64,000 nt of DNA from Dyadobacter alkalitolerans DSM 23607. Its GTDB lineage: Bacteria; Bacteroidota; Bacteroidia; Cytophagales; Spirosomataceae. Made by a program: the position numbers and the translations under genes. Of the stretch, positions 1 to 9,298 are shown one piece after another. The stretch lies in contig NZ_AUAS01000009.1 in NCBI RefSeq assembly GCF_000428845.1, forward strand, positions 124,001 to 188,000, written 5' to 3'. The notes below the pieces were generated by a model, which saw only the letters and a program-made list of their open reading frames with translations, ran no database searches and was not told the origin of the DNA. The first letter of the stretch is position 1, and each line of letters starts with the position of its first letter.

Positions 1-993
1 CTTACGCCTTTCAACGCAAAAGATATGGGGCCGAAAAGGGATGTTGTGGGTGAGCTGGAAAAGGCGATCCGACAGCGGGGGATGAAGTTTTTCACCTCCC
101 TGCACCACGAACTGAATTACACCAATGTAAAAATGAAACCCGGCTGGGCAGGTTCGGATCCGAAATATGCCAAGCTTTACGGCTCGACCATGAAGAAGGA
201 AGAATGGGACCAGATGTGGATGGACAAATGCAACGAGCTGATCGACAAATATCATCCCGACGTGATTTACCATGACGCCTGGCTCGAACAAGTGCCTCAA
301 AAAAACCTGCAAACGTATCTTGCACATTATTTCAACGAAGCGGAAAAGCGCAAGCAGGACGTCATTGTGACGTATAAGGGCGAGGATATTCCCGCCGGTG
401 TTGGTATGGAAGACCATGAAAATTCAAATCCCAAAAACATTATAGCAAAGCCCTGGCTCTGCGATTATTCCATTGGAACGGGCCTTTCTTACTCCTGGGG
501 CTACACCGAGGGCATGGAGATCCGCCAGCCCAAAGAGATCATTCATACATTGATTGAAGTGGTCAGCAAGAATGGGCAAATGCTTTTGAACCTCTCACCA
601 AAAGCTGACGGCACATTTCCGGACGACCAGAAAGAAGTGGTTTATAAAGTAGGACGCTGGATGTGGTCGTTTGGCGAGGCCATTTATAACACCCGCCCAT
701 TCAGTGTTTTTGGCGAAACCACGGCCGCAAACCAAAAAGTTTATTATACCAAAAAAGGAAAGACCCTTTATGCCATTTTCCTGGACTGGCCGGGTGATAA
801 TGTGGCTGTTAAACTGAAAAACCTCACCTCACAAAGCGTTAACGGGAAGCTGAAAAGCGTACATCTGCTGGGTCTGAAAAATCTGGTGAAATGCGAAAGT
901 ACACTATCTGCCAGCGGATTGACACTCACAGTTCCTGCAAAAACCAGGGTTCCCTCTGACCTAGCCTATGTCTTCAAAATTGAATCGGAATGA
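1..993 (+). CDS. alpha-L-fucosidase (GH29), 5'-truncated by window edge
   Basis: Exo-acting alpha-L-fucosidase of family GH29, which removes terminal L-fucose from glycans by a retaining mechanism. The frame is open from base 1 (LTPFNAKD before the first visible ATG at 25), so the gene starts outside the window and about 330 residues are seen. The visible part holds the second half of the TIM barrel, including the YHPDVIYHDAW strand; the Asp of that motif (visible residue about 92) aligns with the family nucleophile. NGQMLLNLSPKADGTFP and the C-terminal beta-sandwich follow. The stop overlaps the next start (ATGA), so the two genes are probably translationally coupled. In this family the acid/base residue varies in position and I could not assign it. 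Sugar specificity is inferred from family only. Confidence 0.9.
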   Translation, partial: LTPFNAKDMGPKRDVVGELEKAIRQRGMKFFTSLHHELNYTNVKMKPGWAGSDPKYAKLYGSTMKKEEWDQMWMDKCNELIDKYHPDVIYHDAWLEQVPQKNLQTYLAHYFNEAEKRKQDVIVTYKGEDIPAGVGMEDHENSNPKNIIAKPWLCDYSIGTGLSYSWGYTEGMEIRQPKEIIHTLIEVVSKNGQMLLNLSPKADGTFPDDQKEVVYKVGRWMWSFGEAIYNTRPFSVFGETTAANQKVYYTKKGKTLYAIFLDWPGDNVAVKLKNLTSQSVNGKLKSVHLLGLKNLVKCESTLSASGLTLTVPAKTRVPSDLAYVFKIESE

Positions 994-3740
994 AAAAGTA
1001 TAGTTTAATGCTCGGGTTATTTTTACTCGCATTTGCATCGCTGGCGCAAGTCAAATCCGGTGATGCAGGCAGTAAAAAGATCAACATTTATCTGGCTGGT
1101 CCGGTCAGCAACCGCATAGCGTTTGGTGCTATGAAACTATCCGAAGCGCTCAGACAGAATGGCTTTGCAGTGACCATGTTGCCAAAATCTTCCAAAATGC
1201 CGCCTTCGGGCAAAGTGAAAACTATTTTCATTGGCATTTCCAGCGATGGATTGTTGGAAATGATCATGAAAGATTTGCCTAAGACTCCGCCGAAAAGTCC
1301 GGGTAAGGAAGGCTTTCAAATTTTATCGTCCGGCAGCAAAGTAATCCTTTCCGGTTCCGACGCCTCGGGTGCTTTGTATGCTTGTCTGGAACTGGCTGAG
1401 CGGATAAAAAATGAAGGCAATATTCCGGAAAACCTGGCGATTTCTGACCAGCCTGAAATGGTGTTGCGCGGGACTTGCATCGGCATTCAAAAGCCCGTTT
1501 ATCTTACTGGTCGCACGGTGTATGAATATCCTTACACGCCTGAGAATTTCCCTTGGTTTTACGATAAGGCGCTATGGATCAAGTATCTGGATATGCTTGT
1601 CGAGAACCGGATGAACTCACTTTATCTTTGGAATGGACATCCTTTTGCTTCATTGGTCAAGCTGAAAGACTATCCCTACGCGGTTGAGGTGGACGATGAG
1701 ACATTTCGCAAAAATGAAGAGATTTTCAGTTTCCTCACCCAGGAAGCCGACAAGCGTGGGATTTGGGTGATCCAGATGTTTTATAATATCATTGTCTCAA
1801 AACCATTTGCCGACAAGCACGGGATCAAAACGCAGGACAGAAAGCGTCCTATTACACCACTAATCGCCGATTACACCCGAAAATCCATCGCCGCTTTTGT
1901 TGAAAAGTATCCGAATGTTGGCTTACTCATCACGCTTGGCGAGGCCATGGACGGGGATGATACGGATGTGGAATGGTTCACAAAAACCATCATTCCAGGT
2001 GTAAAGGATGGTTTGTCACAGCACGCAGTACAGCCGCCGATTGTCCTCCGCGGGCATGATACGAACCCGCAGCTCGTGATGAGAGCCGCACTGCCGCTTT
2101 ACAAGAATTTGTACACTATGAATAAATACAACGGCGAGGCTTTAACGACTTACCAGCCCCGCGGGCCATGGGCGAAAATGCACCGGGAAATGAGCGAGCT
2201 CGGTTCCACACACATTGATAATGTGCACATTCTGGCCAATTTAGAGCCTTTTCGGTATGGTTCTGCTGATTTTATTCAAAAAAGTGTCCAGGCGATGCAC
2301 GACGTTCACGGTGCCAACGGACTGCATTTGTATCCCGAAGCATCCTATTGGGACTGGCCTTTTTCAGCGGACAATGTTACACCGCGCCAGCTTCAAATGG
2401 ACCGCGATTGGGTTTGGTACAAAGCCTGGGCGCGTTACGCATGGAATTGCCGCCGCGACCGGAATGAAGAAATTGCCTATTGGACCAAACAATTAGGGGA
2501 TGATTTTGGGATAAATAATCACGGAAAAGAGGTGTTGGAAGCCTATGAGCAGGCAGGCGAAATCGCGCCCAAGTTGCTGCGGAGGTTCGGGATCACAAAC
2601 GGGAACCGCCAGACGCTTACATTGGGCATGACCATGAGTCAGCTCGTAAACCCGAAAAAATACAGGGTATGGCCAGAGCTTTATAATTCCGATGGTCCTG
2701 AGGGTGAAACGCTTACAGAATATGTTCAGAAGGAATCGCGTGGAGAAAAGCATGTGGGGGAAACGCCGGTGCAGATCATTGACGAAGTAGCGGAGCACGG
2801 AAAGTTAGCCGTTGCGGCCGTTGAAAAAGCAGCGGCGCATGTGAGTAAAAACAAGGAAGAGTTCGCACGCGTGCAAAATGATATGTATTGTAATCAGGCG
2901 CTAGCCGATTTTTTTGCTGAAAAAGTGAAAGCCGCAGCGTTAGTTTTGAGATATCAAAATTCCAATGATGTTACTGATCTTAAAAACGCGATTCCATACC
3001 TGGAAAAAAGTGTAGCACATTTCCAACGTCTCGCCGATCTTACTAAAAATACATATTTGTATGCTAACAGCATGCAAACTGCCCAGCGACGCGTGCCAGT
3101 TGGCGGGGACGATGGCAAAAATAAAACGTGGGTGGAATTGCTGCCCTATTACCAACAGGAATTGGAACATTTCAAGAGCAACGTTTCGAAGTTACGCGCT
3201 GGCACAAATGTCTCAGCGGCAGCACAAGCAATGCTCCAAGTCGCCGACGTCACATTGAAAGACACAAGTCTGAAACGGATCAGCTGGGAAATCGGACAGA
3301 AAGTATTCTCGGATCGCGCTACCACAATTTCCGAAATAGCGCAAGCTTTGCAGCCATTGCAGGGAATTCAGTTTTCAGCGCAGGACCAGGAAAGTAAGCA
3401 GACGCGGATTGCGTTTACGAATGACAAGCCGGTTGACGTGCTTGTAGGATATTTCCAGGATAAGGACAAAAGGTTTTTGGCAGCGCCTAACCTGGAAACC
3501 GACGCCAGCGCGAATGATCGCGGTGAAGCTGAGGTCCGCATTGCCAATGCTGTAAAGCTATCGGACCTGCCGGAAGTGAATGTGCACAGTTACCAGTTTC
3601 CGGCAGGAGAAAATACACTTATTTTAGGCCCGGGAAGGGTTCTGATACTTGGATTTATTGAGGCTAATCAGGATCTAAAAGCAGTGCAGAACGACGCAAA
3701 AGCGAACGCTTCAACCAAATTGGACTGGCTGTTTGAATAA
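990..3740 (+). CDS. large secreted glycoside-hydrolase-like protein (TIM-barrel, GH67/GH20-type N-terminal fold)
   Basis: A 916-residue secreted protein with a clear signal peptide (MKKYSLMLGLFLLAFASLAQ). Residues about 30-145 look like the small alpha/beta domain that precedes the barrel in GH20, GH67 and related glycosidases (ending in SGSDASGALYACLELAERI). A barrel-like region follows (LWIKYLDMLVENRMNSLYLWNGHPF, LLITLGEAMDGDD), then a helical C-terminal half. The Glu of LGEAMDG is a candidate catalytic acid, but this is inference. Similar Bacteroidota proteins are sometimes named alpha-D-galacturonidase or alpha-glucuronidase-like; I cannot choose between these from sequence alone. It overlaps the upstream fucosidase by 4 bases, which suggests a joint role in degrading a fucose- and uronic-acid-containing plant glycan. 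Confidence 0.7.
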   Translation: MKKYSLMLGLFLLAFASLAQVKSGDAGSKKINIYLAGPVSNRIAFGAMKLSEALRQNGFAVTMLPKSSKMPPSGKVKTIFIGISSDGLLEMIMKDLPKTPPKSPGKEGFQILSSGSKVILSGSDASGALYACLELAERIKNEGNIPENLAISDQPEMVLRGTCIGIQKPVYLTGRTVYEYPYTPENFPWFYDKALWIKYLDMLVENRMNSLYLWNGHPFASLVKLKDYPYAVEVDDETFRKNEEIFSFLTQEADKRGIWVIQMFYNIIVSKPFADKHGIKTQDRKRPITPLIADYTRKSIAAFVEKYPNVGLLITLGEAMDGDDTDVEWFTKTIIPGVKDGLSQHAVQPPIVLRGHDTNPQLVMRAALPLYKNLYTMNKYNGEALTTYQPRGPWAKMHREMSELGSTHIDNVHILANLEPFRYGSADFIQKSVQAMHDVHGANGLHLYPEASYWDWPFSADNVTPRQLQMDRDWVWYKAWARYAWNCRRDRNEEIAYWTKQLGDDFGINNHGKEVLEAYEQAGEIAPKLLRRFGITNGNRQTLTLGMTMSQLVNPKKYRVWPELYNSDGPEGETLTEYVQKESRGEKHVGETPVQIIDEVAEHGKLAVAAVEKAAAHVSKNKEEFARVQNDMYCNQALADFFAEKVKAAALVLRYQNSNDVTDLKNAIPYLEKSVAHFQRLADLTKNTYLYANSMQTAQRRVPVGGDDGKNKTWVELLPYYQQELEHFKSNVSKLRAGTNVSAAAQAMLQVADVTLKDTSLKRISWEIGQKVFSDRATTISEIAQALQPLQGIQFSAQDQESKQTRIAFTNDKPVDVLVGYFQDKDKRFLAAPNLETDASANDRGEAEVRIANAVKLSDLPEVNVHSYQFPAGENTLILGPGRVLILGFIEANQDLKAVQNDAKANASTKLDWLFE

Positions 3741-3761
3741 GATTATCGACAAGTTAGCTGC

Positions 3762-4514
3762 TTAAAATTCCCGGATCCAAATGTTCCGGAAACTCACGCG
3801 GCTGCCATGTTCCTGCAACCGCAATGGCAGCTTCGATTCGTGGTATTCGTATTTGGGATAGCCCTGGTAAACCATCGGGCCTTTCAATTCCACATGATTG
3901 AGGATCAGCACATTGTTGTGCAGAACTGTCATATATGCCGGTGTTTTCAATGTCTTGTCTGCATTGAAAACCGGCGCAGTGAAAATAATGTCAAAGCTTT
4001 GCCAGGCCTGCGGTTTACGTGCCGCGTTTGCCAGCGGAATGTGCTGTTTGTAAACGCTTCCGGCCTGTCCGTTGTAATAGATCCGTGTTTCGTAATTGTA
4101 GGATTCGTAGATCTGTAATTCGTAAAGTCCCATCAGAAACACACCGCTATTGCCCCGGTTCATGCCTTTATCTTCTTTGGGATCTGGCGTCTTCCATTCA
4201 ACATGGACCTGCCCATTCCCAAATTTCCGCTTCGTCTGAATGTCTGTTGTCTTAGGAACGATCGTCATTCCCTCAGCATTAACCTCCCATTTTACCGCCA
4301 ACCCATCCAGATGCACCCACTGGTCCAAATCCTGCTTCCCACCAAATAACACAACTGCATCCGAAGGCGGCAAATCCCCGGCCCCAGGCACCACAACCGG
4401 CGGTTTCGCGGACCAGTCTTCCGTGGCGGAAGCGGGTGGGAGGGTTTGGGCATACGCTACCACGGTCAGCAGCAGATTTAGAAGTAGGATTGCAGAAATT
4501 TGTTGATGTTTCAT
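3762..4514 (-). CDS. DUF1080 (3-keto-disaccharide hydrolase-type) secreted protein
   Basis: A secreted protein of about 250 residues with a concanavalin-like DUF1080 domain. Known members include 3-keto-glucoside/disaccharide hydrolases; others have no known activity. Typical family signatures are visible: VVLFGGKQDLDQWVH, the NSGVFLMGLYELQIYESY strand pair, GSVYKQHIPLANAARKPQAWQSFDIIF, and the end PLRLQEHGSRVSFRNIWIREF. I chose the internal ATG at 4514 because it begins a good signal peptide (MKHQQISAILLLNLLLTVVAYAQ); an upstream ATG at 4556 would add 14 unlikely residues. It is the last gene of a three-gene reverse-strand operon (8282 to 3762), 43 bases after the propeller-azurin gene. Confidence 0.85.
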   Translation of the reverse strand: MKHQQISAILLLNLLLTVVAYAQTLPPASATEDWSAKPPVVVPGAGDLPPSDAVVLFGGKQDLDQWVHLDGLAVKWEVNAEGMTIVPKTTDIQTKRKFGNGQVHVEWKTPDPKEDKGMNRGNSGVFLMGLYELQIYESYNYETRIYYNGQAGSVYKQHIPLANAARKPQAWQSFDIIFTAPVFNADKTLKTPAYMTVLHNNVLILNHVELKGPMVYQGYPKYEYHESKLPLRLQEHGSRVSFRNIWIREF

Positions 4515-4557
4515 ATTAGTGTTACAAAAAGGGGCAAGACTTGATGAGAAATGCATT

Positions 4558-6507
4558 TCATCGCACCTTCATAACCCCTTTCATCACGAACGAATGCCCG
4601 GGGAAGCTGCATATGAATGGGTAGTCGCCTGGTTTTGGGGCGGTGAAGTAGATGGTTTGGGAGGTTTCGGGTTGGATGAGGCAGGTGTGGAAGAGGACGG
4701 ATTTGGTGTCCGGGATGTAGCCGGCATTGGTGCCGTTGAGGCCCATATCCATGGCAAGCTGACCCACTTCTTCGCCTTTCCCAGGTGCGGTAACTACCAG
4801 ATTATGAAGCATATCATCATTGTTGTTGAACACCAGCTTTACCTTACTGCCTGCCTTCACTTCCAGGATTTCTTTGTCAAACTTCAACCCCGGCTTGGTG
4901 GCCATATTGATCGTCACATCAGCTCCCGTTTTCCATTCTGCGGGCTGCCCGTGAATGGATTTGGTGGGGTCGGTTCCGCAGCCGGTCGCTGATGCGTGTG
5001 CTTGTGTATGTGCCACGGCATGATGCGTGTGGCTCGTGCCTTCAGGGAATGCATTAATGGTGTAATAGGCCTCGGGATGCAGCAACTTTTCGCCTTCCTG
5101 TGTCGCCAGGTTTGCAATTTTTAACTCATGAATATAGCCTGCACGCAGCCCGTTAACGGTCAGTTTTACCTTTGTCCCATCTTCTGAAACTTCCGCTTTT
5201 TTTACATGGCAACTTCCTGAATTGATAACCGGGCTGCCGTATTTTTTATCATAACTGTAAGTAAAACCGGTCATTTTATAATGCTCTGTGGCACCAGCAA
5301 TCGCTTTGTCTACCGGTTTGGTAAATTCAAGTTCAAAACCGGTTGTAGTAATGCGCATTGCCTTGATTTCCAATGGGAATTGTTTTGGAAAAATTAATCT
5401 TTGTAAACCAAACAGCTCTTTCCCGGTGGACGCCCATCCGCGGCTTGTCATGCCAACAAACAAGGAATGATCGCTCCCCCAGGCCATGCGCAAAATACCA
5501 GAAGCAAAACCCTCGCGAAACGGAAAGCAGGCTCCCTGATATTCACCATTCACTTTTTCCAAAAAGGCACGCATAATTCTGCTATGCCCTTGGTCACCAA
5601 TTAGCAACTGTCCTCTGAAAGGCCCGGCTTCTTCCGAATCCATGGACACGATCGCGGAAGTGGAAATGCCCATCACCGTGTGCGGAAACCAAATGCTCGG
5701 CACTTTGAAATGCGGTTTCCCCTGCGCATAATCGTACATAATGCCAATGGAATCGGTAAAAGAGGAGCGTTCCAAATCAATGGGTGAACCTGGTTCCGAT
5801 GCCCATTTCAGGCCTGCCGGATGCCCAGCGAAATCGCCTGCGTTCAGGTGCGTGATGCGGCCTGAGCCGATCCAGTCGCCCTGGTTTTCCGCCACGAAAA
5901 TATCCCCGGAAGCATTCAGCCCGAACGCTGCTGGCGAGCGCATACCCGTGGCAAAGGGCGTCATTTTGCCATCTTCTGTAATTTTGAGCATCCATCCGCG
6001 CCATTTGGTAAGGCTTTCGCCGCGGCCAACCCAACTTAGATTAAGCGTCACCAACATTTCGCCGTTCGGCAGGATCAACGGGCCGTACGAATATTCATGA
6101 TAGTTTCCCGAGATCGGCCAGGAGTAAACGGTTTGATAAAGATCCGCCAGGCCATCACCGTTGCTGTCCGACATTTTGGTGAGCTCGGAGCGCTGCGTAG
6201 TGTAAAAAGCGCCCTTCTTGTAGGCAAGCCAAAGCGGCTCGTGCAAACCGCTGGCGAAGAGCGAATAACGGGGTGTCCGGCTTCTTTTCTGATAAGGGTC
6301 GTCAATCACCCAGATCTCGCCGCGCCTTGTGGCCACTCCGAGTTTGTCATCATCCGTGAATGCCAGTCCGCCTACTTCCAGCATAATGCTGTCGGGCACA
6401 GGCACTGTCGATATTTTGTAAAATTTACTTTCATTTTCCGAAACATTCTGAGCAAAAGCATTCACCGCGCAGATGAACAAGAATGCAATGATTGCGCACC
6501 TTACCAT
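4558..6507 (-). CDS. secreted beta-propeller protein with C-terminal azurin-like copper domain
   Basis: A 649-residue secreted protein (signal MVRCAIIAFLFICAVNAFAQ). The N-terminal about 370 residues form a sugar-dehydrogenase-like beta-propeller (VGGLAFTDDDKLGVATRRGEIWVID, PAAFGLNASGDIFVAENQGDW, GQLLIGDQGHSRIMRAF). A linker domain follows, then a cupredoxin domain from about residue 545. The type 1 copper ligands are all present: His in MLHNLVV, and Cys, His and Met in the FICSFPGHSFVMKG loop. The protein therefore probably passes electrons between a propeller-bound substrate or cofactor and the periplasmic chain, but no redox substrate is shown. It overlaps the upstream PA14 gene by 7 bases, so the two are probably coexpressed. 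Confidence 0.8.
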   Translation of the reverse strand: MVRCAIIAFLFICAVNAFAQNVSENESKFYKISTVPVPDSIMLEVGGLAFTDDDKLGVATRRGEIWVIDDPYQKRSRTPRYSLFASGLHEPLWLAYKKGAFYTTQRSELTKMSDSNGDGLADLYQTVYSWPISGNYHEYSYGPLILPNGEMLVTLNLSWVGRGESLTKWRGWMLKITEDGKMTPFATGMRSPAAFGLNASGDIFVAENQGDWIGSGRITHLNAGDFAGHPAGLKWASEPGSPIDLERSSFTDSIGIMYDYAQGKPHFKVPSIWFPHTVMGISTSAIVSMDSEEAGPFRGQLLIGDQGHSRIMRAFLEKVNGEYQGACFPFREGFASGILRMAWGSDHSLFVGMTSRGWASTGKELFGLQRLIFPKQFPLEIKAMRITTTGFELEFTKPVDKAIAGATEHYKMTGFTYSYDKKYGSPVINSGSCHVKKAEVSEDGTKVKLTVNGLRAGYIHELKIANLATQEGEKLLHPEAYYTINAFPEGTSHTHHAVAHTQAHASATGCGTDPTKSIHGQPAEWKTGADVTINMATKPGLKFDKEILEVKAGSKVKLVFNNNDDMLHNLVVTAPGKGEEVGQLAMDMGLNGTNAGYIPDTKSVLFHTCLIQPETSQTIYFTAPKPGDYPFICSFPGHSFVMKGVMKVR

Positions 6508-8282
6508 ATTATATCATACTTAATCGTAAGTGTATCTTTTTGAACCGGCAGAATGACTTGCTGGCGGCCATCATCGCGCCGGAGAATCGGCTTCACGCCT
6601 CCCGTTTCGAGATTTTCTATGTAATAACTTTTATCATCCACGGCATATCCGCCGCCATTTGTCTGCTCGATCACACTTCCTTCGGCCAGCAAGATATAGG
6701 CAGTCGTTCCGGGTTTTGAAGCTGTTTTTATTTCTCTCGTTAATCCTGCATTATCATTGCCTATATGGATAAGATCTTCAACAGTGGTCCCATTTAGTGT
6801 ATAAAAATAAATTGGTAATCCATTGTTAGTCAGCTTATAGCCGCGATTTGTGAAAACGCCTTCCGCTGTTTGTGCTGAATCTGGCCAGGGCGCTTCCGAA
6901 GAGATTAATGAGGCTAGGAGGGGTTTTTGGGCCAGTTCGAGTTTGGCGCCGAGCGGGATTTCGAGTTGCTTTTCACCGCGTTCCGTCCACATATTGGAAA
7001 CATCAATAAACCGTCCGTGCCACGCCGCCAGCACATTATAACGCTTCATATCGTACGCATAATTGTTCCCGCTCTTTTCCTTTGCGGAAGTCGAGGCCGG
7101 AATGCCGACGGAGGCCGTGTAAGGATTGATTTCATTGCGATACATCATAAATCCGCGTTGGATCGCAGGCTTGTTTCTGACTTCATATTCCAGCGGTTCA
7201 AAGCGTTCGCTCACACGCATGGAAGCCGGTGTGGTAAGCGATTGCCAGGGAATTTGCGGGCCTTCATAATGCAGCACGAGGCATTCGTCCGAATTGGAGT
7301 AAATGATTTTGAATGGGTATTTTCCCTTTTTCAGCGGATATTTGGCATAAAAAGCACGCTCAAAATCCCGCGTTCCTTTATTATCAATGATCCGTTTTCC
7401 ATCCAGGTAAAACCATGCGCCGCCGCCAGCGATCATTTTGAACAGATAATCTCCGTCGCGCGGAATGTCCATTATGCCTTCCATTGCCAGCTGTGATTTG
7501 CGGTCGCCAACCAAATGTGAAAGGGTGTCCGTCGTACCGGTGCGTTTGTGTTGCAGCGATGCCAGCGTGTCAGGATTTTTGTGCAGGCCTTGATAGACTT
7601 TGAATTTCGTATCTGATATACGGATCAGATCCTCGTCATAGGTTTTATATCGAATGTTCCTGATCGCGAAGGGCAGCTCATTTCCTATGAATGTTAAGGA
7701 TTGATTTAAGCTTTGCTTAGGCGTGTTAATGTGCTGTTTTTCAGTTTCATTAACAAATTTCTGGCCATTCAGCAAGATCTTCTTGAAGCCTGCCAGTTGC
7801 GTTTCTCTTCCATTTTTATCCAAAACCGGTGCTTGGAAATGAATCGTTAAATGTTGCCATAGGCCAGGCGCTTTGGCTCCGGGATTGACTTCCGTCATCC
7901 AGTCATTTGTGATTTTAATGCCATAGCGATCATGCAGCAGAATTTGGAAAGATGCGCCCTTAGACAAAAGGAAATCCAGCTCAATATCCGCATTACCAAA
8001 CTTTGCTTTGCTGGTGAGTGGACGATTCTGTTTCAAAGGTTTATAAACCAAAATTCCCCTTCCCTTCGTCTCAGCAAGGTTTCCTGTTTGCTTCCGGTCG
8101 GCGGACACATTGCCCGCGATATGCCAGGTTTGGTTGCCCGGACTACCGAATTGTTCCAGATTATCCAGCCTTACTGTATCGAATGGAAGGCTTTGCATGT
8201 CGGATTGCGCGAAGGCGAGCGGTGCGTATAAAATCAAAAACGCTGACAGGAGCTTTTTGGCGAATATTGGGATAGGCATCAT
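6501..8282 (-). CDS. secreted DUF1080-like + PA14 multidomain protein
   Basis: A large secreted protein of about 593 residues. The start at 8282 gives a compact signal peptide (MMPIPIFAKKLLSAFLILYAPLAFAQ); an ATG at 8306 is the alternative. Residues about 30-190 resemble a DUF1080-type jelly roll. Residues about 235-330 look like a PA14 domain (GDYLFKMIAGGGAWFYLDGKRIIDNKGTR, then KKGKYPFKIIYSNSDECLVLHYEGP), a common carbohydrate-binding module. A C-terminal region of about 230 residues has no family that I recognise. First gene of the reverse-strand operon; it faces the DeoR gene across a 221-bp AT-rich region. The likely role is binding or processing of extracellular glycans together with the downstream copper protein. 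Confidence 0.7.
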   Translation of the reverse strand: MMPIPIFAKKLLSAFLILYAPLAFAQSDMQSLPFDTVRLDNLEQFGSPGNQTWHIAGNVSADRKQTGNLAETKGRGILVYKPLKQNRPLTSKAKFGNADIELDFLLSKGASFQILLHDRYGIKITNDWMTEVNPGAKAPGLWQHLTIHFQAPVLDKNGRETQLAGFKKILLNGQKFVNETEKQHINTPKQSLNQSLTFIGNELPFAIRNIRYKTYDEDLIRISDTKFKVYQGLHKNPDTLASLQHKRTGTTDTLSHLVGDRKSQLAMEGIMDIPRDGDYLFKMIAGGGAWFYLDGKRIIDNKGTRDFERAFYAKYPLKKGKYPFKIIYSNSDECLVLHYEGPQIPWQSLTTPASMRVSERFEPLEYEVRNKPAIQRGFMMYRNEINPYTASVGIPASTSAKEKSGNNYAYDMKRYNVLAAWHGRFIDVSNMWTERGEKQLEIPLGAKLELAQKPLLASLISSEAPWPDSAQTAEGVFTNRGYKLTNNGLPIYFYTLNGTTVEDLIHIGNDNAGLTREIKTASKPGTTAYILLAEGSVIEQTNGGGYAVDDKSYYIENLETGGVKPILRRDDGRQQVILPVQKDTLTIKYDIIW

Positions 8283-8331
8283 TGAGGTCTTGTATTCACT
8301 TACCATGAAATAGTATTACAATTATAGTATT

Positions 8332-8432
8332 TTATTTTCTGTTATTATTTTTTATTTTCTTTTATTTTCGCAAATTTGCTTTTGATATGTAAAACCTATC
8401 TATTTGTGCAGTCTTTATGTTTATTTTCTGTT
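8332..8432. promoter_or_regulatory. phased TTATTTTC direct repeats in a divergent promoter region
   Basis: The 221-bp AT-rich gap between the reverse-strand PA14 gene and the DeoR gene holds four copies of TTATTTTC, beginning at 8332, 8352, 8362 and 8421. The first and last extend to TTATTTTCTGTT. The first three are spaced by 20 and 10 bases, one or two helical turns. DeoR-family repressors often bind short T-rich direct repeats, so these are candidate operators for the adjacent regulator. AT-rich background could produce some copies by chance. Confidence 0.35.
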
Positions 8433-8503
8433 CCGATATGATTACTTAATTGTTTTCCTTCTATTTTTAGGTAAAAACCATAAGGACTACAAACTATAAC
8501 ATA

Positions 8504-9271
8504 ATGCTCGCAAATCAGAGAAGGGACAAAATACTGGAATTGCTTAAAGAGGACGGCTCGGCGAAAGTGATTGACTTGGCCAAACTTTTCAAGGTGACCG
8601 AAGTGACGATCCGGCAGGATCTGGACAAGCTGGAAAAGGATGGGCTGGTTACCAAAGAACACGGCGGGGCTTTTTTGAAGAATGTAGAAGACCAGGTCCG
8701 CAACTTTTCACTGGCTAACCAGGAACATCTGGATAAAAAAGAAGTGATCGCGGCGAAGTGCATGGAGTACATTGCTAATGGCGACACCATTATCCTGGAT
8801 TCCGGCTCAACAACGACGGAAATAGCCAAAAAGCTGAGAGGCAGCAACCGGCATCTGACCGTGATTACCAATGCATTGAACATTGCATTGCTGCTCGGCG
8901 CAGAGACGGGGATAGAAGTGATCATGACAGGAGGCGAGTTCAAGCCGCCAACATTGTCGCTTACAGGGCAGAAGGCCGCAGATTTTTTCAAAGGGCTCAA
9001 TGTGCAGAAGTTGTTTTTGGCCACTGCCGGTTTATCACTAAAATCAGGGCTTACTTACCCTAGTATCAGTGATTTAGTAGTAAAAAAGGCCATGATTGAC
9101 GCGGCTGACACAACTTACCTGGTAGCAGATTCCACCAAAGTAGGCAAAAGCGCTTTCGCAAGTTTAGGAGCCCTGTCCCTGATAGACTATGTAATCACCG
9201 ACGCAGGAATCGAAGAAAAACACAAACAGCTTTTTCACGACAACGAAATTGAATTAATCATAGCTGGATAA
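8504..9271 (+). CDS. DeoR-family sugar-phosphate-responsive transcriptional regulator
   Basis: A 255-residue repressor of the DeoR/GlpR type. The N-terminal winged helix-turn-helix is evident (RRDKILELLKEDGSAKV, then LFKVTEVTIRQDLDKLEKDGL, followed by the wing EHGGAFL). The effector domain has the family's phosphosugar-binding features (DSGSTTTEIAKKL, VITNALNIALLL, MTGGEFKPPTLSLTGQKA). Such proteins respond to a phosphorylated intermediate of the pathway they control. The position just upstream of the isomerase/transketolase/ABC locus, and divergent from the PA14 operon, suggests it regulates one or both. The intracellular inducer cannot be read from sequence. Confidence 0.9.
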   Translation: MLANQRRDKILELLKEDGSAKVIDLAKLFKVTEVTIRQDLDKLEKDGLVTKEHGGAFLKNVEDQVRNFSLANQEHLDKKEVIAAKCMEYIANGDTIILDSGSTTTEIAKKLRGSNRHLTVITNALNIALLLGAETGIEVIMTGGEFKPPTLSLTGQKAADFFKGLNVQKLFLATAGLSLKSGLTYPSISDLVVKKAMIDAADTTYLVADSTKVGKSAFASLGALSLIDYVITDAGIEEKHKQLFHDNEIELIIAG

Positions 9272-9298
9272 AGAACATTCTGGCTCCCAGATACAGAA

